From assembly GCF_003934285.1 (NCBI RefSeq), contig NZ_RQWJ01000003.1, forward strand, positions 554,501 through 618,500: DNA of 64,000 nucleotides. Reading direction: 5' to 3'. The notes below the pieces were generated by a model. It worked only from the letters and a program-made list of their open reading frames with translations. It made no database searches and had not been told where the DNA came from. Below are positions 8,793 through 17,842 of the stretch, in pieces; within the stretch, counting starts at the first letter, position 1, and each line of letters opens with the position of its first letter. The DNA is from Brevundimonas fluminis (GTDB lineage Bacteria; Pseudomonadota; Alphaproteobacteria; Caulobacterales; Caulobacteraceae). The position numbers and the translations under genes were made by a program.

Positions 8793-9188
8793 TTACTGTC
8801 CCGCGATCGCCGGCGTGCCGCAGCCTTTGCCGAAATACAGGCCGTTCAGATAGTACCAGCGGTTCATCCGGGCCAGGTCCTCGGCCAGCGCGGCCTGCCG
8901 CTCGTCCTCGCCCATGGCCTCGACCCCGGCGATGGCGATCCCCGCGCCCGGGACCAGCATCGAGGCGCCCGCCTTCACCACGCCGCCGAACCGCCCGAAC
9001 ATGCTTTGCTCCTTCGTCTCCCCCAACGCCTGACTGATCTCGGCGCCGGCGGCGACGATCTGCTCGCAGGTCAGAGACTGGTCGCTTTGGCGGATGACGG
9101 CGCCGGCCGAGGGCGGCTCCTGCGCGGCCGCGGCCCCCGCCGCGCTCACGCCGATGAAAAGGGTCAGGGACAGGGCAAGCGTGCGCAT
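8793..9188 (-). CDS. Small exported protein of unknown function
   Basis: This 131-residue product starts MRTLALSLTLFIG and has a signal peptide likely cleaved after AAAAQ near residue 22. The mature part contains two Cys (in LTCEQIV and GKGCGTP), a Gly/Ala-rich hydrophobic stretch around AGASMLVPGAGIAIAG and a C-terminal RMNRWYYLNGLYFGKGC segment. No family was recognised. It lies 77 bases upstream of msbA in the same direction and may be co-transcribed with the lipid A genes. The start was chosen at the signal peptide over a longer in-frame extension. Confidence 0.75.
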   Translation of the reverse strand: MRTLALSLTLFIGVSAAGAAAAQEPPSAGAVIRQSDQSLTCEQIVAAGAEISQALGETKEQSMFGRFGGVVKAGASMLVPGAGIAIAGVEAMGEDERQAALAEDLARMNRWYYLNGLYFGKGCGTPAIAGQ

Positions 9189-9295
9189 TGAAATCTCCAC
9201 TTCGTTCCCGGCACAACGGCGATCCCGGCGCGGCGGTTGCCCTTCAGCGATCACCCTCCGGTGACGGCGGCCGGGAAAACCCCTATCTCCGCCCC

Positions 9296-9961
9296 ATGTC
9301 GCGCTACGACCTCTCCACTCGCGCCGGCCGGTTCAAGGCGCACTGGGACTATGTCTGGGGCGACCACGCCTTCCTGCGCCGCTGGTTCCGGAACGCCCAC
9401 TGGCTGGGTCCCGACCTGGTCCGCACCAACCAGCCGTCGCCGCGTCAGTTGGCGGACTGGAAGCGGCAGGGCGTCAGGACGGTGATCAACCTGCGCGGCG
9501 CGCGGGACGAGGCCTGGTACGCGCTGGAAAAGGACGCCTGCGAGCGCCTCGGCCTGACCCTCATCGACGCGCCGCTGGACAGCCGCGACCCGCCGTGGCC
9601 CGACCGCATCCATCGCGCGCGCGAGCTGTTCCGCACGATCGAATATCCCGCCCTGATCCACTGCAAGTCGGGCGCGGACCGGGCCGGGATGATGGCCGTG
9701 CTCTATCGCCACTTCCATCTCGGCGAGCCGATCTCCGAGGCGATCAAACAGCTCGACAAGAAGTATCTGCACCACCGCGAGGGCCTGACCGGCGTCCTCG
9801 ACTTCACGCTGGAGAAGTACCTGAACGAGGTCGAGCCGACCGGCGTCGCCTTCCTCGACTGGATCAGCTCGCCGGCCTACGACCCCAGGGCGATCCGGGC
9901 GGAGTTCAAGGCCCAGTGGTGGGGCACCCTGCTGACCGAGAAGCTGCTCAGGCGGGAGTAG
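9296..9961 (+). CDS. Tyrosine/dual-specificity phosphatase-like protein, CtpA-like
   Basis: This 221-residue cytoplasmic-looking protein carries the HCx5R phosphatase signature as HCKSGADR, with the nucleophile at about Cys123 and Arg129. An upstream Asp in LIDAPLDSRD could be the general acid. The overall layout matches small dual-specificity-like phosphatases of alphaproteobacteria. It lies inside the lipid A locus, between the msbA side and the tldD-cysQ-DUF4170 side, though on the opposite strand. In Caulobacter crescentus the phosphatase-like CtpA acts in lipid A and envelope biology, so a role on lipid A phosphates is a reasonable inference. Protein phosphotyrosine is the alternative substrate. 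Confidence 0.8.
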   Translation: MSRYDLSTRAGRFKAHWDYVWGDHAFLRRWFRNAHWLGPDLVRTNQPSPRQLADWKRQGVRTVINLRGARDEAWYALEKDACERLGLTLIDAPLDSRDPPWPDRIHRARELFRTIEYPALIHCKSGADRAGMMAVLYRHFHLGEPISEAIKQLDKKYLHHREGLTGVLDFTLEKYLNEVEPTGVAFLDWISSPAYDPRAIRAEFKAQWWGTLLTEKLLRRE

Positions 9962-9964
9962 GGC

Positions 9965-10159
9965 TCAGCCCCACGGGCCGCCGTGATCCGGTCCCCCGGG
10001 CTCCTTCTTCGCCGCCTTGAGCTCGGCCTCGCGTTTCCTGACCCAGCGGCGTTCGCGCATCTGGGCCCGCAGCACGTTCGCCCACAGCGCCAGCGCGCCC
10101 AGCAGGAACACCAGTCCGGCGATCTCCTGCGCGCCCAGGGTGCGGCCGAACAGCTCCAT
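9965..10159 (-). CDS. Small single-helix membrane protein
   Basis: This 64-residue protein has one hydrophobic helix (about residues 10-28, AGLVFLLGALALWANVL) followed by a strongly basic stretch RERRWVRKREAELKAAKK, so the charged tail is likely cytoplasmic. It starts one base after the stop of the DUF4170 gene and is probably translated with it. No named family was recognised. Its place at the end of tldD-cysQ-DUF4170 links it to the envelope locus. Confidence 0.65.
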   Translation of the reverse strand: MELFGRTLGAQEIAGLVFLLGALALWANVLRAQMRERRWVRKREAELKAAKKEPGGPDHGGPWG

Positions 10160-10160
10160 C

Positions 10161-10406
10161 TCAGTGGGCGTCCCCGCGCGGGTCGATCAGCCGGTGCGCA
10201 TGCAGGATGAAATACCGCATGTGGGCGTTGTCGACCGTCGCCTGCGCACGGGCCTTCCACGCCTTCTTCGCCTCGGCGTAGTTCGGGAAGGCGCCCACGA
10301 ACTCGACCTGCGACAGATCGCGGAACACCGGCTGGTCCAGATGGCGCAGCTCGCCGCCGATGACGATGTGCAGCAGCTGTTCTTGGTCTTCGTGGGCTTC
10401 GGTCAT
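10161..10406 (-). CDS. DUF4170 domain protein
   Basis: This 81-residue soluble protein matches DUF4170, a small alphaproteobacterial family. Key segments are HIVIGGEL near the N-terminus, EFVGAFPNYAEAKKAWKAKAQ-like VGAFPNYAEAKKAWKARAQ, and the conserved MRYFILHAHRL. The family occurs beside cysQ and lipid A genes in many alphaproteobacteria, and the same order is seen here. Its biochemical role is not known. Spacing of 10 bases to cysQ indicates one operon. Confidence 0.8.
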   Translation of the reverse strand: MTEAHEDQEQLLHIVIGGELRHLDQPVFRDLSQVEFVGAFPNYAEAKKAWKARAQATVDNAHMRYFILHAHRLIDPRGDAH

Positions 10407-10416
10407 CGGGGTCTCG

Positions 10417-11223
10417 TCAGGGAAGGTCGGCGGGCAGGGGTATGGACCGCGTCCGCCGCACGATCAACGGCCAAAGGGCGGGCGCGGCGCACACCAGGCC
10501 CGCCTGTCGCGGGTCGGGGCGGTTGAAGGTCCACGGCCGACCGTGGTGGTCCGACACCTTCGCGCCCGCCTCCCCGGCGATCAGGGCGCCGGCCGCGACG
10601 TCCCAGTCCCACTTGGGCGCGGTGGCGATGGCCGCGTCGAAGGCGCCGGCCGCCACCAGCGACAGCCGATAGGCCAGGGCGTTGCGCTTTTCCCAGCGCA
10701 TCGCCGGCCACGGCTCCGGCCACAGGCTGACGTCGGCGAACAGGCGCGCGTCGCCCAGCACCGCGGCGTCGTCCAGATCGGCGGTGTCCGACGCGGTGAT
10801 CGGGCGCCCGTTCAGAAACGCCCCGCCGCCCGCGACGGCGGTGAAGGTCTCGTCCAGAGCGGGCGCATGCACCACGGCGGCGACCGGCCGCCCGTCCTCG
10901 ACCAGGGCGATCGGCACGCACCACCAAGGTCGGTCCTTCATGTAGGCCACGGTGCCGTCGATCGGGTCGACCACGAAGATGCGTCGCTTCGACAGGCGGT
11001 CAGGCCCGTCCGGGGTTTCCTCCGACAGCCAGCCGTGATCCGGCCGCGCGCCGAGTAGACGATCCCTGAGCAGGGCGTCCACGGCCAGGTCCGCGTGGGT
11101 CACCGGCGAACCGCCGACCTTGGACCGGATGTTCAGGCCCTTGGCCCGCTCGCTCAGGGCCAGCGCGCCCGCCTCCCGCGCCGCCTCGACGATCAGATCA
11201 AGATCGGCCTGCAACCCGTTCAT
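10417..11223 (-). CDS. cysQ: Inositol monophosphatase-family phosphatase, CysQ-like 3'(2'),5'-bisphosphate nucleotidase
   Basis: This 268-residue metal-dependent phosphatase has the family motifs LSEET (metal-binding Glu), DPIDGT at about residues 86-91, and a late WDVAAGALIAGEAG. CysQ enzymes remove the 3' phosphate of PAP during sulfate assimilation, while close relatives act on inositol phosphates. Sequence alone does not fix the substrate. The start overlaps the tldD/pmbA stop by four bases, placing it in the operon tldD/pmbA-cysQ-DUF4170-small membrane protein. Confidence 0.85.
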   Translation of the reverse strand: MNGLQADLDLIVEAAREAGALALSERAKGLNIRSKVGGSPVTHADLAVDALLRDRLLGARPDHGWLSEETPDGPDRLSKRRIFVVDPIDGTVAYMKDRPWWCVPIALVEDGRPVAAVVHAPALDETFTAVAGGGAFLNGRPITASDTADLDDAAVLGDARLFADVSLWPEPWPAMRWEKRNALAYRLSLVAAGAFDAAIATAPKWDWDVAAGALIAGEAGAKVSDHHGRPWTFNRPDPRQAGLVCAAPALWPLIVRRTRSIPLPADLP

Positions 11224-12563
11224 TTTCCGGCGATGGTGACCGCGTCGTACATCAGGGAGGGGCTGTTGAAACTGCCCCGGAACTCTAGGTCCGACCCCGC
11301 GACCAGCCGGGCGTAGAGGTCCAGCAGGTTGCCCGCCACGGTCACCTCGCTCACCGGATGGACGATCTCGCCGCCCTCGAACCAGAAGCCCGACACCCCG
11401 GCCGACCAGTCGCCGGTGTCCGCGTTCAGCGACGGCCCGAACATGCTGGTGACCAGCAGTCCCTTGCCCGCGTCGGCCATCAACCCGTCCAGGTCGCGCG
11501 TGCCCGGGGTGAGATGCAGATTGTGCCCGGACACGCCCGCCGGCCCGGCCCCGCCGCGCGAGGCATGCCCCGTCGACGTCATGCCCAGCTGCGCCGCAGA
11601 TGACAGGTTCAGCAGCCAGGTCGTGACCACGCCGTCCTCGACCAGCGCCCGCTTGGAGACCGGCAGCCCCTCGTCGTCGAACGGCGTGGAGCCCAGCCCG
11701 CGGGGCCGGAAGGGGTCGTCAATGATTGATTGACCGCCCGGGAGCACCGCCTTGCCCAGCCGGTCCTTCACGAAGCTCATGCCCCGCGCCACGGACGGCC
11801 CGGCCATCGCCGAGATCAGCGGCGACAGCACCTGCGTCGCCACCCGGTTCTCGAAGATCACCGGCGCGGTGGTCGAGGCGATCTTGCGCGCGCCCACGCG
11901 TCGCACGGCACGCCGACCGCCCTCGCGTCCGATCTCTTCGGCCGGGGGCAGGTCGGCCAGCCACCGCATGGCGCGGTGCTCGCCGCCCCGTTCCATCGCC
12001 CCGTCCTTCTCGGCGATCACCGACGCGCCCAGCGAGAAGACGCTGCCCCGGTGCACCCCGTCGAAGCCTTCGGACGTCGCCAGCCGCCAGCGGCTGCTGC
12101 TGGTCGACGCGTGTCCGCCCTCGGACTTCGCCACGCCCTCGACGTCCAGCGCCGCGGCCTCCGCCTCCACCGCCGCGCGCTCCAGCTCCGCCGGGCTCGG
12201 TTCCGAGGGGTCGAAGAGCTCCAGGTCGGGCAGGGCGCCGCGGTTCAGCTCCGCCGCCGTCGCCAGCCGAGCATAGGGATCTTCCGGCGCCAGCCTGGCC
12301 ATCGCCACGACCCGCTCGACCAGCCGAGCGCGGGTGGCCGCGGACAGATCGGACGAACTGACCGTCGCCTGCCTCCGCCCCACGAAGACCCGCAGCGACA
12401 GGTCGCGGCTCTCCTCGCGCTCGACCTCTTCCAGCGCGCTGTTGCGCACTCCGACGGACAAAGACGACCGCTCGGCCAGCACCGCCTCGGCGGCGTCGGC
12501 GCCGGCCTTGCGCGCGGCGGTGATCAGCTCGGGAAGCAGGTCGTCGGGAGCGGCGTCGAACAT
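11220..12563 (-). CDS. TldD/PmbA family metallopeptidase
   Basis: This 447-residue protein belongs to the TldD/PmbA (modulator of DNA gyrase) family, whose members form heterodimeric peptidases in Escherichia coli acting on modified peptides. Recognised parts are the N-terminal SVGVRNSALEEVEREESRD region, VIFENRVATQVLSPL, and the C-terminal HNLHLTPGTRDLDGLM and LLVTSMFGPSLN. The length and lack of the TldD-type HExxxH-like zinc motif suggest the PmbA (TldE) side. No partner gene is in the window. It is the first gene of the cysQ operon. Confidence 0.85.
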   Translation of the reverse strand: MFDAAPDDLLPELITAARKAGADAAEAVLAERSSLSVGVRNSALEEVEREESRDLSLRVFVGRRQATVSSSDLSAATRARLVERVVAMARLAPEDPYARLATAAELNRGALPDLELFDPSEPSPAELERAAVEAEAAALDVEGVAKSEGGHASTSSSRWRLATSEGFDGVHRGSVFSLGASVIAEKDGAMERGGEHRAMRWLADLPPAEEIGREGGRRAVRRVGARKIASTTAPVIFENRVATQVLSPLISAMAGPSVARGMSFVKDRLGKAVLPGGQSIIDDPFRPRGLGSTPFDDEGLPVSKRALVEDGVVTTWLLNLSSAAQLGMTSTGHASRGGAGPAGVSGHNLHLTPGTRDLDGLMADAGKGLLVTSMFGPSLNADTGDWSAGVSGFWFEGGEIVHPVSEVTVAGNLLDLYARLVAGSDLEFRGSFNSPSLMYDAVTIAGK

Positions 12564-12603
12564 GCCCCGATATGGCGGACGGCCCGACGGGCCGCAACCG
12601 GCG

Positions 12604-13005
12604 TCACCCCATGAACGGACAGGCCGCCAGCATGGCGCCTGCGGCGATCAGCGCCGTCAGCGTCAGAATCATGCCGGTCATGCGTGCCCACCCCGGTCCC
12701 TTGCCGTGGCTCAGCCACAGTCCGTGGATCAGCCGGCCCGCGAACAGCACCCCGCCGACGGCATGAATGGCCCAGCTCTGATAGCCCAGCAGCGCCAGCA
12801 GGATCAGGGCGCCGATGCCGACGGGCACATACTCAGCCGCGTTGCCGAAGGCTCGCGTCGCCACCGTCACCTGCGGCACGCCGCCGTCGCCGAACAGCAC
12901 CCGGTGCTTCCGGCGGTTGGCGACCACGCGGAACGCCAGCACGGTCATCAGCAGGATCATCAGACCGGACCAAAGCCCGGCGGCGTGAATGGGCGTCATG
13001 TCCAT
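12604..13005 (-). CDS. MAPEG family membrane protein
   Basis: This 133-residue protein has four hydrophobic helices and the MAPEG (membrane-associated eicosanoid/glutathione metabolism) features FRVVANRRKHRVLFGDGG after helix 1 and TRAFGNAAEYVPVG leading into helix 2. Bacterial MAPEG members are often glutathione transferase-like, but the substrate is unknown. The start overlaps the stop of the M14 peptidase gene by one base (TGATG arrangement), so the two are coupled. Confidence 0.8.
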   Translation of the reverse strand: MDMTPIHAAGLWSGLMILLMTVLAFRVVANRRKHRVLFGDGGVPQVTVATRAFGNAAEYVPVGIGALILLALLGYQSWAIHAVGGVLFAGRLIHGLWLSHGKGPGWARMTGMILTLTALIAAGAMLAACPFMG

Positions 13006-14831
13006 CAGGGTTCCCGCGCGATCGGATAGAGTCGGTACCGATCATCATAGAACGGGGTTCGCTCATAGAACCACTGCAATCGCGCGTCGCCGTTCGCCGC
13101 GAACTCCGGCTCGGCCGCCAGCTTCGCCTCGAACTCCGCCTTCAGCACCGGATCGGCCGCCAGCATGCGGTCCGCCAGCGGCGCGATGGCATAGCCCTCG
13201 ATGTATTCGACGCGATTCAGCACCTCGGGGACCAGACCCCAGGCAAAGAAGCTCTCGCTGGACTGCGGCTCCAGCAGCAGCACCACCACGTCGCCCAGCG
13301 GCTGGTCCGTCGGCACCCGCACCGACCCGACGGGGAAGGTCCAGTCGCGGCGCTCCACCTCGACCGTCTTCACCGCATTGGCGACGTGGCCCTCGTTCGT
13401 CCGCGTCGCCGTGGTCGGATCGACCAGACGCAGCATGTCGACCGACACCGTCCGCGGCGCCTCGATCCGCTCCATCCGCACGCCGTGGATCGCCAGCCGT
13501 TCGATCAGGTCGGCCCGGTGCGCCGGCACCCAATAGGCCTCGGGCCGCGTCAGCGTCAGCGTCGGCCGCGAGCCGAAGAAGGGCACCTGCCAGAGCTCCG
13601 GGTCCGGCTCTCCCAACCAGCGGATCTCGTCGCGACCCGACGCCTCCGACCGATAGGTCTCGTAGCGGATGCCCTTGAAGGCGACCGTCCGCTGCGGCGT
13701 CGGATCGGGCTCGAAATTCGCGGGGATCTCCGCCGGCCTCAGCGCCTCGTCCGACCGGATCGCCGCCCGCAGGTCGCCGCCATCCTCGGCCAGGATGCGC
13801 AGCGCCGCCTCGATGAAGACGTAGGTCCCCAGCACGCGCTGGTCATAGGGCTTCAGGCTGTGGTTCTCGATCAGGATGGTCGGCACGTGCGCCGCGGCCC
13901 CCCAGCCGTTCGAGAACCGCTCGCCCAGTCCGCCGTCCGACAGGCCCGCCTTCGGGTCGTCCCCGTCCACGCCGAACACCAGCTCGCCCGGAATGTGCCC
14001 CCGGTCCTCGAGCGCCCCGTACATCGCCGGCTTGAACACGTCGTTCAGCCAGGCCGAGCTGGCCGGCGACCGGGTGAAGGCGCCGTTCTCCCCGTTGAAG
14101 CCGAAGGTGACGTCGTACTGGTAGTCCATGCCGTCGGTGACGTGCACGTCGACGTACAGGTCCGGCCGGTACTTCACGATCAGGCCGCGCACCGCGCGCA
14201 TTTCGGCCTGATCCAGCTTCATGTAGTCGCGGTTCAGGTTCTGGTTGGTCGCCGTGTTGCGCCAGCCCTGGACGCGCGGTCCCCGCTGGTTGGGCCGGGA
14301 ATAGACCGACGCCCGCTCATGCCCGTCCACCGACAGGATCGGGATCAGGATCAGGTTCACCTCATCCAGCAGGTGCGCCTTGCCGTAGTGCGCCACGTCG
14401 CGCAGCAGCATCATTCCCGCGTCCTTGCCGTCGATCTCGCCCGGGTGGATCCCCGCCTGGATCATCAGCACCGGCTTGGCCGGATCGAACGTCGCCCCGT
14501 CCTTCGACGCGATGACGGCATAGATCGGCCGCCCCTCGGGCGAGACCCCGAACTCCTCGATGCGGATCAGGTCGGACGAGGCGTCCAGCCGGTCGAACCA
14601 CGCGCGCGTCGCCGCATAGTCGGGGCTGAAGTTCAGCTCCGGATCCTTCTCGAAATCCGTGGCCCAGGGGTCGGTGGACCGCCGGATCAGGGACCGGCTG
14701 GCCCCGCTCCACTCCGGCGCGGGCGGCAGGAATTCCTGATCCCAGGGGGCGGCGTTGGACACGGACTGGCTCATCGCGGGGCTCGCGCAAAACAGGGCGG
14801 CGAGGGCCGCGGACAACAGGATCGGGCGCAT
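13005..14831 (-). CDS. Exported M14 family zinc carboxypeptidase
   Basis: This 608-residue protein has a signal peptide (MRPILLSAALAALFCASPAMS) and an M14 peptidase domain in its first half. The zinc motif HPGE is in IQAGIHPGEIDGKD near residue 130, the third ligand is probably the His in YVDVHVTDG, and the catalytic region may lie around LIENHSLKPYD. The C-terminal 250 residues are a long extension common in this proteobacterial group. It probably trims peptides in the periplasm. A MAPEG gene follows with an overlapping start. Confidence 0.85.
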   Translation of the reverse strand: MRPILLSAALAALFCASPAMSQSVSNAAPWDQEFLPPAPEWSGASRSLIRRSTDPWATDFEKDPELNFSPDYAATRAWFDRLDASSDLIRIEEFGVSPEGRPIYAVIASKDGATFDPAKPVLMIQAGIHPGEIDGKDAGMMLLRDVAHYGKAHLLDEVNLILIPILSVDGHERASVYSRPNQRGPRVQGWRNTATNQNLNRDYMKLDQAEMRAVRGLIVKYRPDLYVDVHVTDGMDYQYDVTFGFNGENGAFTRSPASSAWLNDVFKPAMYGALEDRGHIPGELVFGVDGDDPKAGLSDGGLGERFSNGWGAAAHVPTILIENHSLKPYDQRVLGTYVFIEAALRILAEDGGDLRAAIRSDEALRPAEIPANFEPDPTPQRTVAFKGIRYETYRSEASGRDEIRWLGEPDPELWQVPFFGSRPTLTLTRPEAYWVPAHRADLIERLAIHGVRMERIEAPRTVSVDMLRLVDPTTATRTNEGHVANAVKTVEVERRDWTFPVGSVRVPTDQPLGDVVVLLLEPQSSESFFAWGLVPEVLNRVEYIEGYAIAPLADRMLAADPVLKAEFEAKLAAEPEFAANGDARLQWFYERTPFYDDRYRLYPIAREP

Positions 14832-14868
14832 GCGCCTTCGTCGACCGATCCCGGCCGTCTGGCAAGCC

Positions 14869-15486
14869 TCAGACCGACGGCGACCATCCGCCGGCAGCGA
14901 TCAGCTTCGATCCCGCCAGCAGCATGTTCCACAGCGTGTAGGCCAGGACCACGACCAGCGCCGCGATGACCACGCCCCGCTTCGGCGCGAACGCGGCCGT
15001 GGCCGTGCACGCCGCGAACAGGAGGACGCCGAATATGAGCCGCGGCGTCCAGAATCCGGCCCAGACGGGGTTGGCCATCGCCAGAAGGCCCAGCAGACCC
15101 CACACCATGGCGTTCGCCGCCAGCACGCAGCCGAACACCACGCGGCGATGAGCCCAGAAATGATCGTCCAGATCGATCCGCTCCTCGACCCCCTCGGCCG
15201 TCACCCGCGGGAAGGTCACGCTGGCCGCGATGTAGAACGTCGCCGCAATGACCAGGCCGACCAGCAACAGGGCCGGGTTGAACGGCGCGTCGCGAAAGAA
15301 CCGCCAGGCCTGATTCCAGAACGTCGCCAGATCGATCGCCACGAACAGCGCCAGCAGCGGCGTCAGCCACCCGAACCGCACCCTGTGCCGCTCATGCAGC
15401 AGCCGCGCGAAGCCGCCCGTCAGCTCCGCCACCGACAGCCCCAGCAGCAGGCCGTAGAAGCTGAAGAAGAACTCGAAATCGCTCAT
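14869..15486 (-). CDS. Multipass membrane protein of unknown function
   Basis: This 205-residue protein has about five or six hydrophobic helices starting at residue 6 (FFFSFYGLLLGLSVAEL), followed by GGFARLLHERHRVRFGW and further helices to the C-terminus. No enzyme motif or named family was recognised. It is separated from neighbours by short gaps and has the same orientation as the M14 peptidase downstream. Confidence 0.7.
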   Translation of the reverse strand: MSDFEFFFSFYGLLLGLSVAELTGGFARLLHERHRVRFGWLTPLLALFVAIDLATFWNQAWRFFRDAPFNPALLLVGLVIAATFYIAASVTFPRVTAEGVEERIDLDDHFWAHRRVVFGCVLAANAMVWGLLGLLAMANPVWAGFWTPRLIFGVLLFAACTATAAFAPKRGVVIAALVVVLAYTLWNMLLAGSKLIAAGGWSPSV

Positions 15487-15559
15487 CCGACGACCCCCGC
15501 GACCCTGGCATGGAACCTGTGCGGCTCCATATGCGACAGGGGTTCAGCCGACGTCGACC

Positions 15560-15907
15560 TCAGTCTTCCGAAGGGCCGTCAAGGGCCGTCTCCAGCCGGG
15601 CGATCTCGCGTTCCTCACGCTCGCGGCGGCGATGCAGCCCCGCCAGTTGACGCTGCTGACCGGAGGTCAGCGCGCCGGCCGCCTCCCCGGCGCTCTCGAG
15701 GCTCGCGATCTCGTCGTTGATTTCGGCCAGGCGGTCCTCGGCCTCGCGGAGGAGGTTGGTCAGGCGCTCCTCGCGGGTGAGGCGGGGCGCCCTCGATTGC
15801 CGGGCGGCGTTCCGGCCGGCCAGCACCTGGGCGTCGGCGGTCGTAGGAACGGTCATCACGGGCAAGGCCAGCGCGAAGGCCGCCGCACTGATCAGGAAAA
15901 GTCGCAT
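15560..15907 (-). CDS. Small exported coiled-coil protein
   Basis: This 115-residue protein has a signal peptide (MRLFLISAAAFALALPV, cleavage near ADAQ) and a mature region rich in Arg, Glu and Leu. The stretch LTREERLTNLLREAEDRLAE and the C-terminal RRREREEREIARLETALD look like two helices of a coiled coil separated by a Gly/Ala turn. No family was recognised. The start was set at the signal peptide rather than an upstream in-frame ATG. Confidence 0.65.
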   Translation of the reverse strand: MRLFLISAAAFALALPVMTVPTTADAQVLAGRNAARQSRAPRLTREERLTNLLREAEDRLAEINDEIASLESAGEAAGALTSGQQRQLAGLHRRREREEREIARLETALDGPSED

Positions 15908-16005
15908 GCCGGGTCCTCTCGAAGCGGGAACTGCCGGCACCCTAGATTACTTTTCCGTCATGAGAATAGCGCTTTTTGGCCACAGTTCGGGGCCGCGGCC
16001 TCCGG

Positions 16006-17535
16006 CTACTTCCAGATCGGCGTCCCGTCGCCCGGCAGGCCCAGCCGGTCCCACATCTCCGACACCCGCTCGACGACCTCCGCGTCCATGCGGATCTCCT
16101 CGCCCCATTCGCGCTTCGTCTCGGGCTCCCATTTGTCGGTGGCGTCCAGCCCGATCTTGGACCCCAGACCGCTCTCGGGGCTGGCGAAGTCCAGGTAGTC
16201 GATCGGCGTGTTCTCGATGAGCGTGACGTCGCGCGCGGGGTCCATCTTGGTGGAGATGGCCCACATGACGTCCTTCCAGTCGCGGGCGTTCACCGTGTGG
16301 TCCACGACGATGATCCACTTGGTGTACATGAACTGCCGCAGATAGCTCCAGCAGCCCATCATCACCCGCTTGGCGTGGCCGGGGTACGCCTTCTTCATCG
16401 ACACCACGGCGATCCGGTAACTGCACCCCTCGGGCGGCAGCCAGAAGTCGACGATCTCCGGAAACTGCTGCTGCAACAAGGGGATGAACACCTCGTTCAG
16501 CGCCTCGCCCAGCACGCTGGGCTCATCCGGCGGCCGCCCGGTGAAGGTGGTCAGGTAGATGGGGTCGCGGCGCATGGTGACGGCGCTGACCTGAAACACC
16601 GGAAAGGTCTCGACCGAGTTGTAATAGCCGGTGTGGTCGCCGTACGGCCCCTCCGGCGCGTGCTCGTCCAGCAGGACGTGGCCCTCGATGACGATCTCGG
16701 CCTGCGCCGGGACCTTCAGGGGCACCGTCTCGCAGTCCACCAGCTCCGCCTTCGCCCCGCGCAGCAGGCCCGCGAACTGATACTCCGACAGGGTGTCCGG
16801 CACCGGCGTCACGGCCGCCAGGATCGTGCCCGGATCGGCGCCCAGCACGATGGCGGCGGGCAGGGGCTCGCGCTTTCCGGCCTGCTTGTGCCGGGCGTAA
16901 TGCTGCGCCCCGCCCCGATGCGCGAGCCAGCGCATGATGGCCCGATCCCTGCCCAGCACCTGCATCCGGTAGATGCCCAGGTTGAAGTCGTCCTCCCGCG
17001 CGTCCGACGGCCCCTTCGTCACCACCAGGCCCCACGTGATCAGGGGCGCGGGCTCGCCGGGCCAGCAGCCCTGGATCGGCAGTTGGGTCAGGTCGATCCG
17101 GTCGCCCTTCAGCACCACTTGCTGCACCGGCGCCGACTTCACCACCTTGGGACGCATCGTCATGGCCGTCTGGATCATGGGCAGCATCTCCAGCGCCTGC
17201 CCCATGTCGCGCGGCGGCGTGGGATTGCGCAGGTCCGCCAACAGATGGCCGACCTCGCGCATCTCGGCGGCGGTGGTCCGCGCCTTCTTCCCCAGGGTCA
17301 CGCCCATGGCGACGCGCTTCACCGTGCCGAACAGATTGGCCAGGCAGGGGATGGGGCTGATCGACCCGTCCGGCATCACCGGCTGTTCGAAGATCACCGC
17401 CGGCCCGCCGTTGCGCAGCAGCCGCGTCTGGATCTCCGTCATCTCCAGATGGGTCGAAACCGGCTCGCGCACGCGCACCAGCTCCCCCTCGGCTTCCAGC
17501 ATCTCGATGAAGTCGCGCAGGGACTTGTAGGCCAT
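16006..17535 (-). CDS. ubiD: UbiD family prenylated-FMN decarboxylase
   Basis: This 509-residue protein fits 3-octaprenyl-4-hydroxybenzoate carboxy-lyase (UbiD) of ubiquinone synthesis in length and motifs: the N-terminal [35 protein letters not shown] followed by HRGGAQH (cofactor and metal region), and [11 protein letters not shown], which carries a conserved catalytic acid. UbiD enzymes need prenylated FMN made by UbiX, and no ubiX is in the window. It follows a small HTH gene in the same direction. Confidence 0.9.
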   Translation of the reverse strand: MAYKSLRDFIEMLEAEGELVRVREPVSTHLEMTEIQTRLLRNGGPAVIFEQPVMPDGSISPIPCLANLFGTVKRVAMGVTLGKKARTTAAEMREVGHLLADLRNPTPPRDMGQALEMLPMIQTAMTMRPKVVKSAPVQQVVLKGDRIDLTQLPIQGCWPGEPAPLITWGLVVTKGPSDAREDDFNLGIYRMQVLGRDRAIMRWLAHRGGAQHYARHKQAGKREPLPAAIVLGADPGTILAAVTPVPDTLSEYQFAGLLRGAKAELVDCETVPLKVPAQAEIVIEGHVLLDEHAPEGPYGDHTGYYNSVETFPVFQVSAVTMRRDPIYLTTFTGRPPDEPSVLGEALNEVFIPLLQQQFPEIVDFWLPPEGCSYRIAVVSMKKAYPGHAKRVMMGCWSYLRQFMYTKWIIVVDHTVNARDWKDVMWAISTKMDPARDVTLIENTPIDYLDFASPESGLGSKIGLDATDKWEPETKREWGEEIRMDAEVVERVSEMWDRLGLPGDGTPIWK

Positions 17536-17545
17536 GCGCCTTGGC

Positions 17546-17794
17546 TTAGTGCGCCCGCCGGTCCGACGCCAGCGCCCAGATCGGCAGGCGCAGGGCCCGC
17601 GTCGCCGCACCCTGTTTCACGCTGTCCAGTCGCGCGCGCCCCGCCTCGACGCGGCGCTCCTCCTCCGGCGTCAGGTCCATCAGCCGGGCCAGATCCTCGA
17701 CCGCCATGCCGCGCGCCTCGCGCCAGCGCCTCAGCCGGGCGCCGACGGCGGCGTCGTCCGGATCGATCCCGGGGAAACCCAGCACCTGGCCCAT
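17546..17794 (-). CDS. Small HTH (XRE-like) DNA-binding protein
   Basis: This 82-residue protein contains a helix-turn-helix resembling the XRE/Cro fold: [20 protein letters not shown] for the first helices and [19 protein letters not shown] for the recognition part. It ends 10 bases before the ubiD start and may be co-transcribed with it. The target is unknown. It could regulate its own operon. Confidence 0.6.
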   Translation of the reverse strand: MGQVLGFPGIDPDDAAVGARLRRWREARGMAVEDLARLMDLTPEEERRVEAGRARLDSVKQGAATRALRLPIWALASDRRAH

Positions 17795-17842
17795 GGCGGC
17801 TCCTGTCCCAGTCGGCCGCCGCGTCTGCGCGCGATCAGCCCG

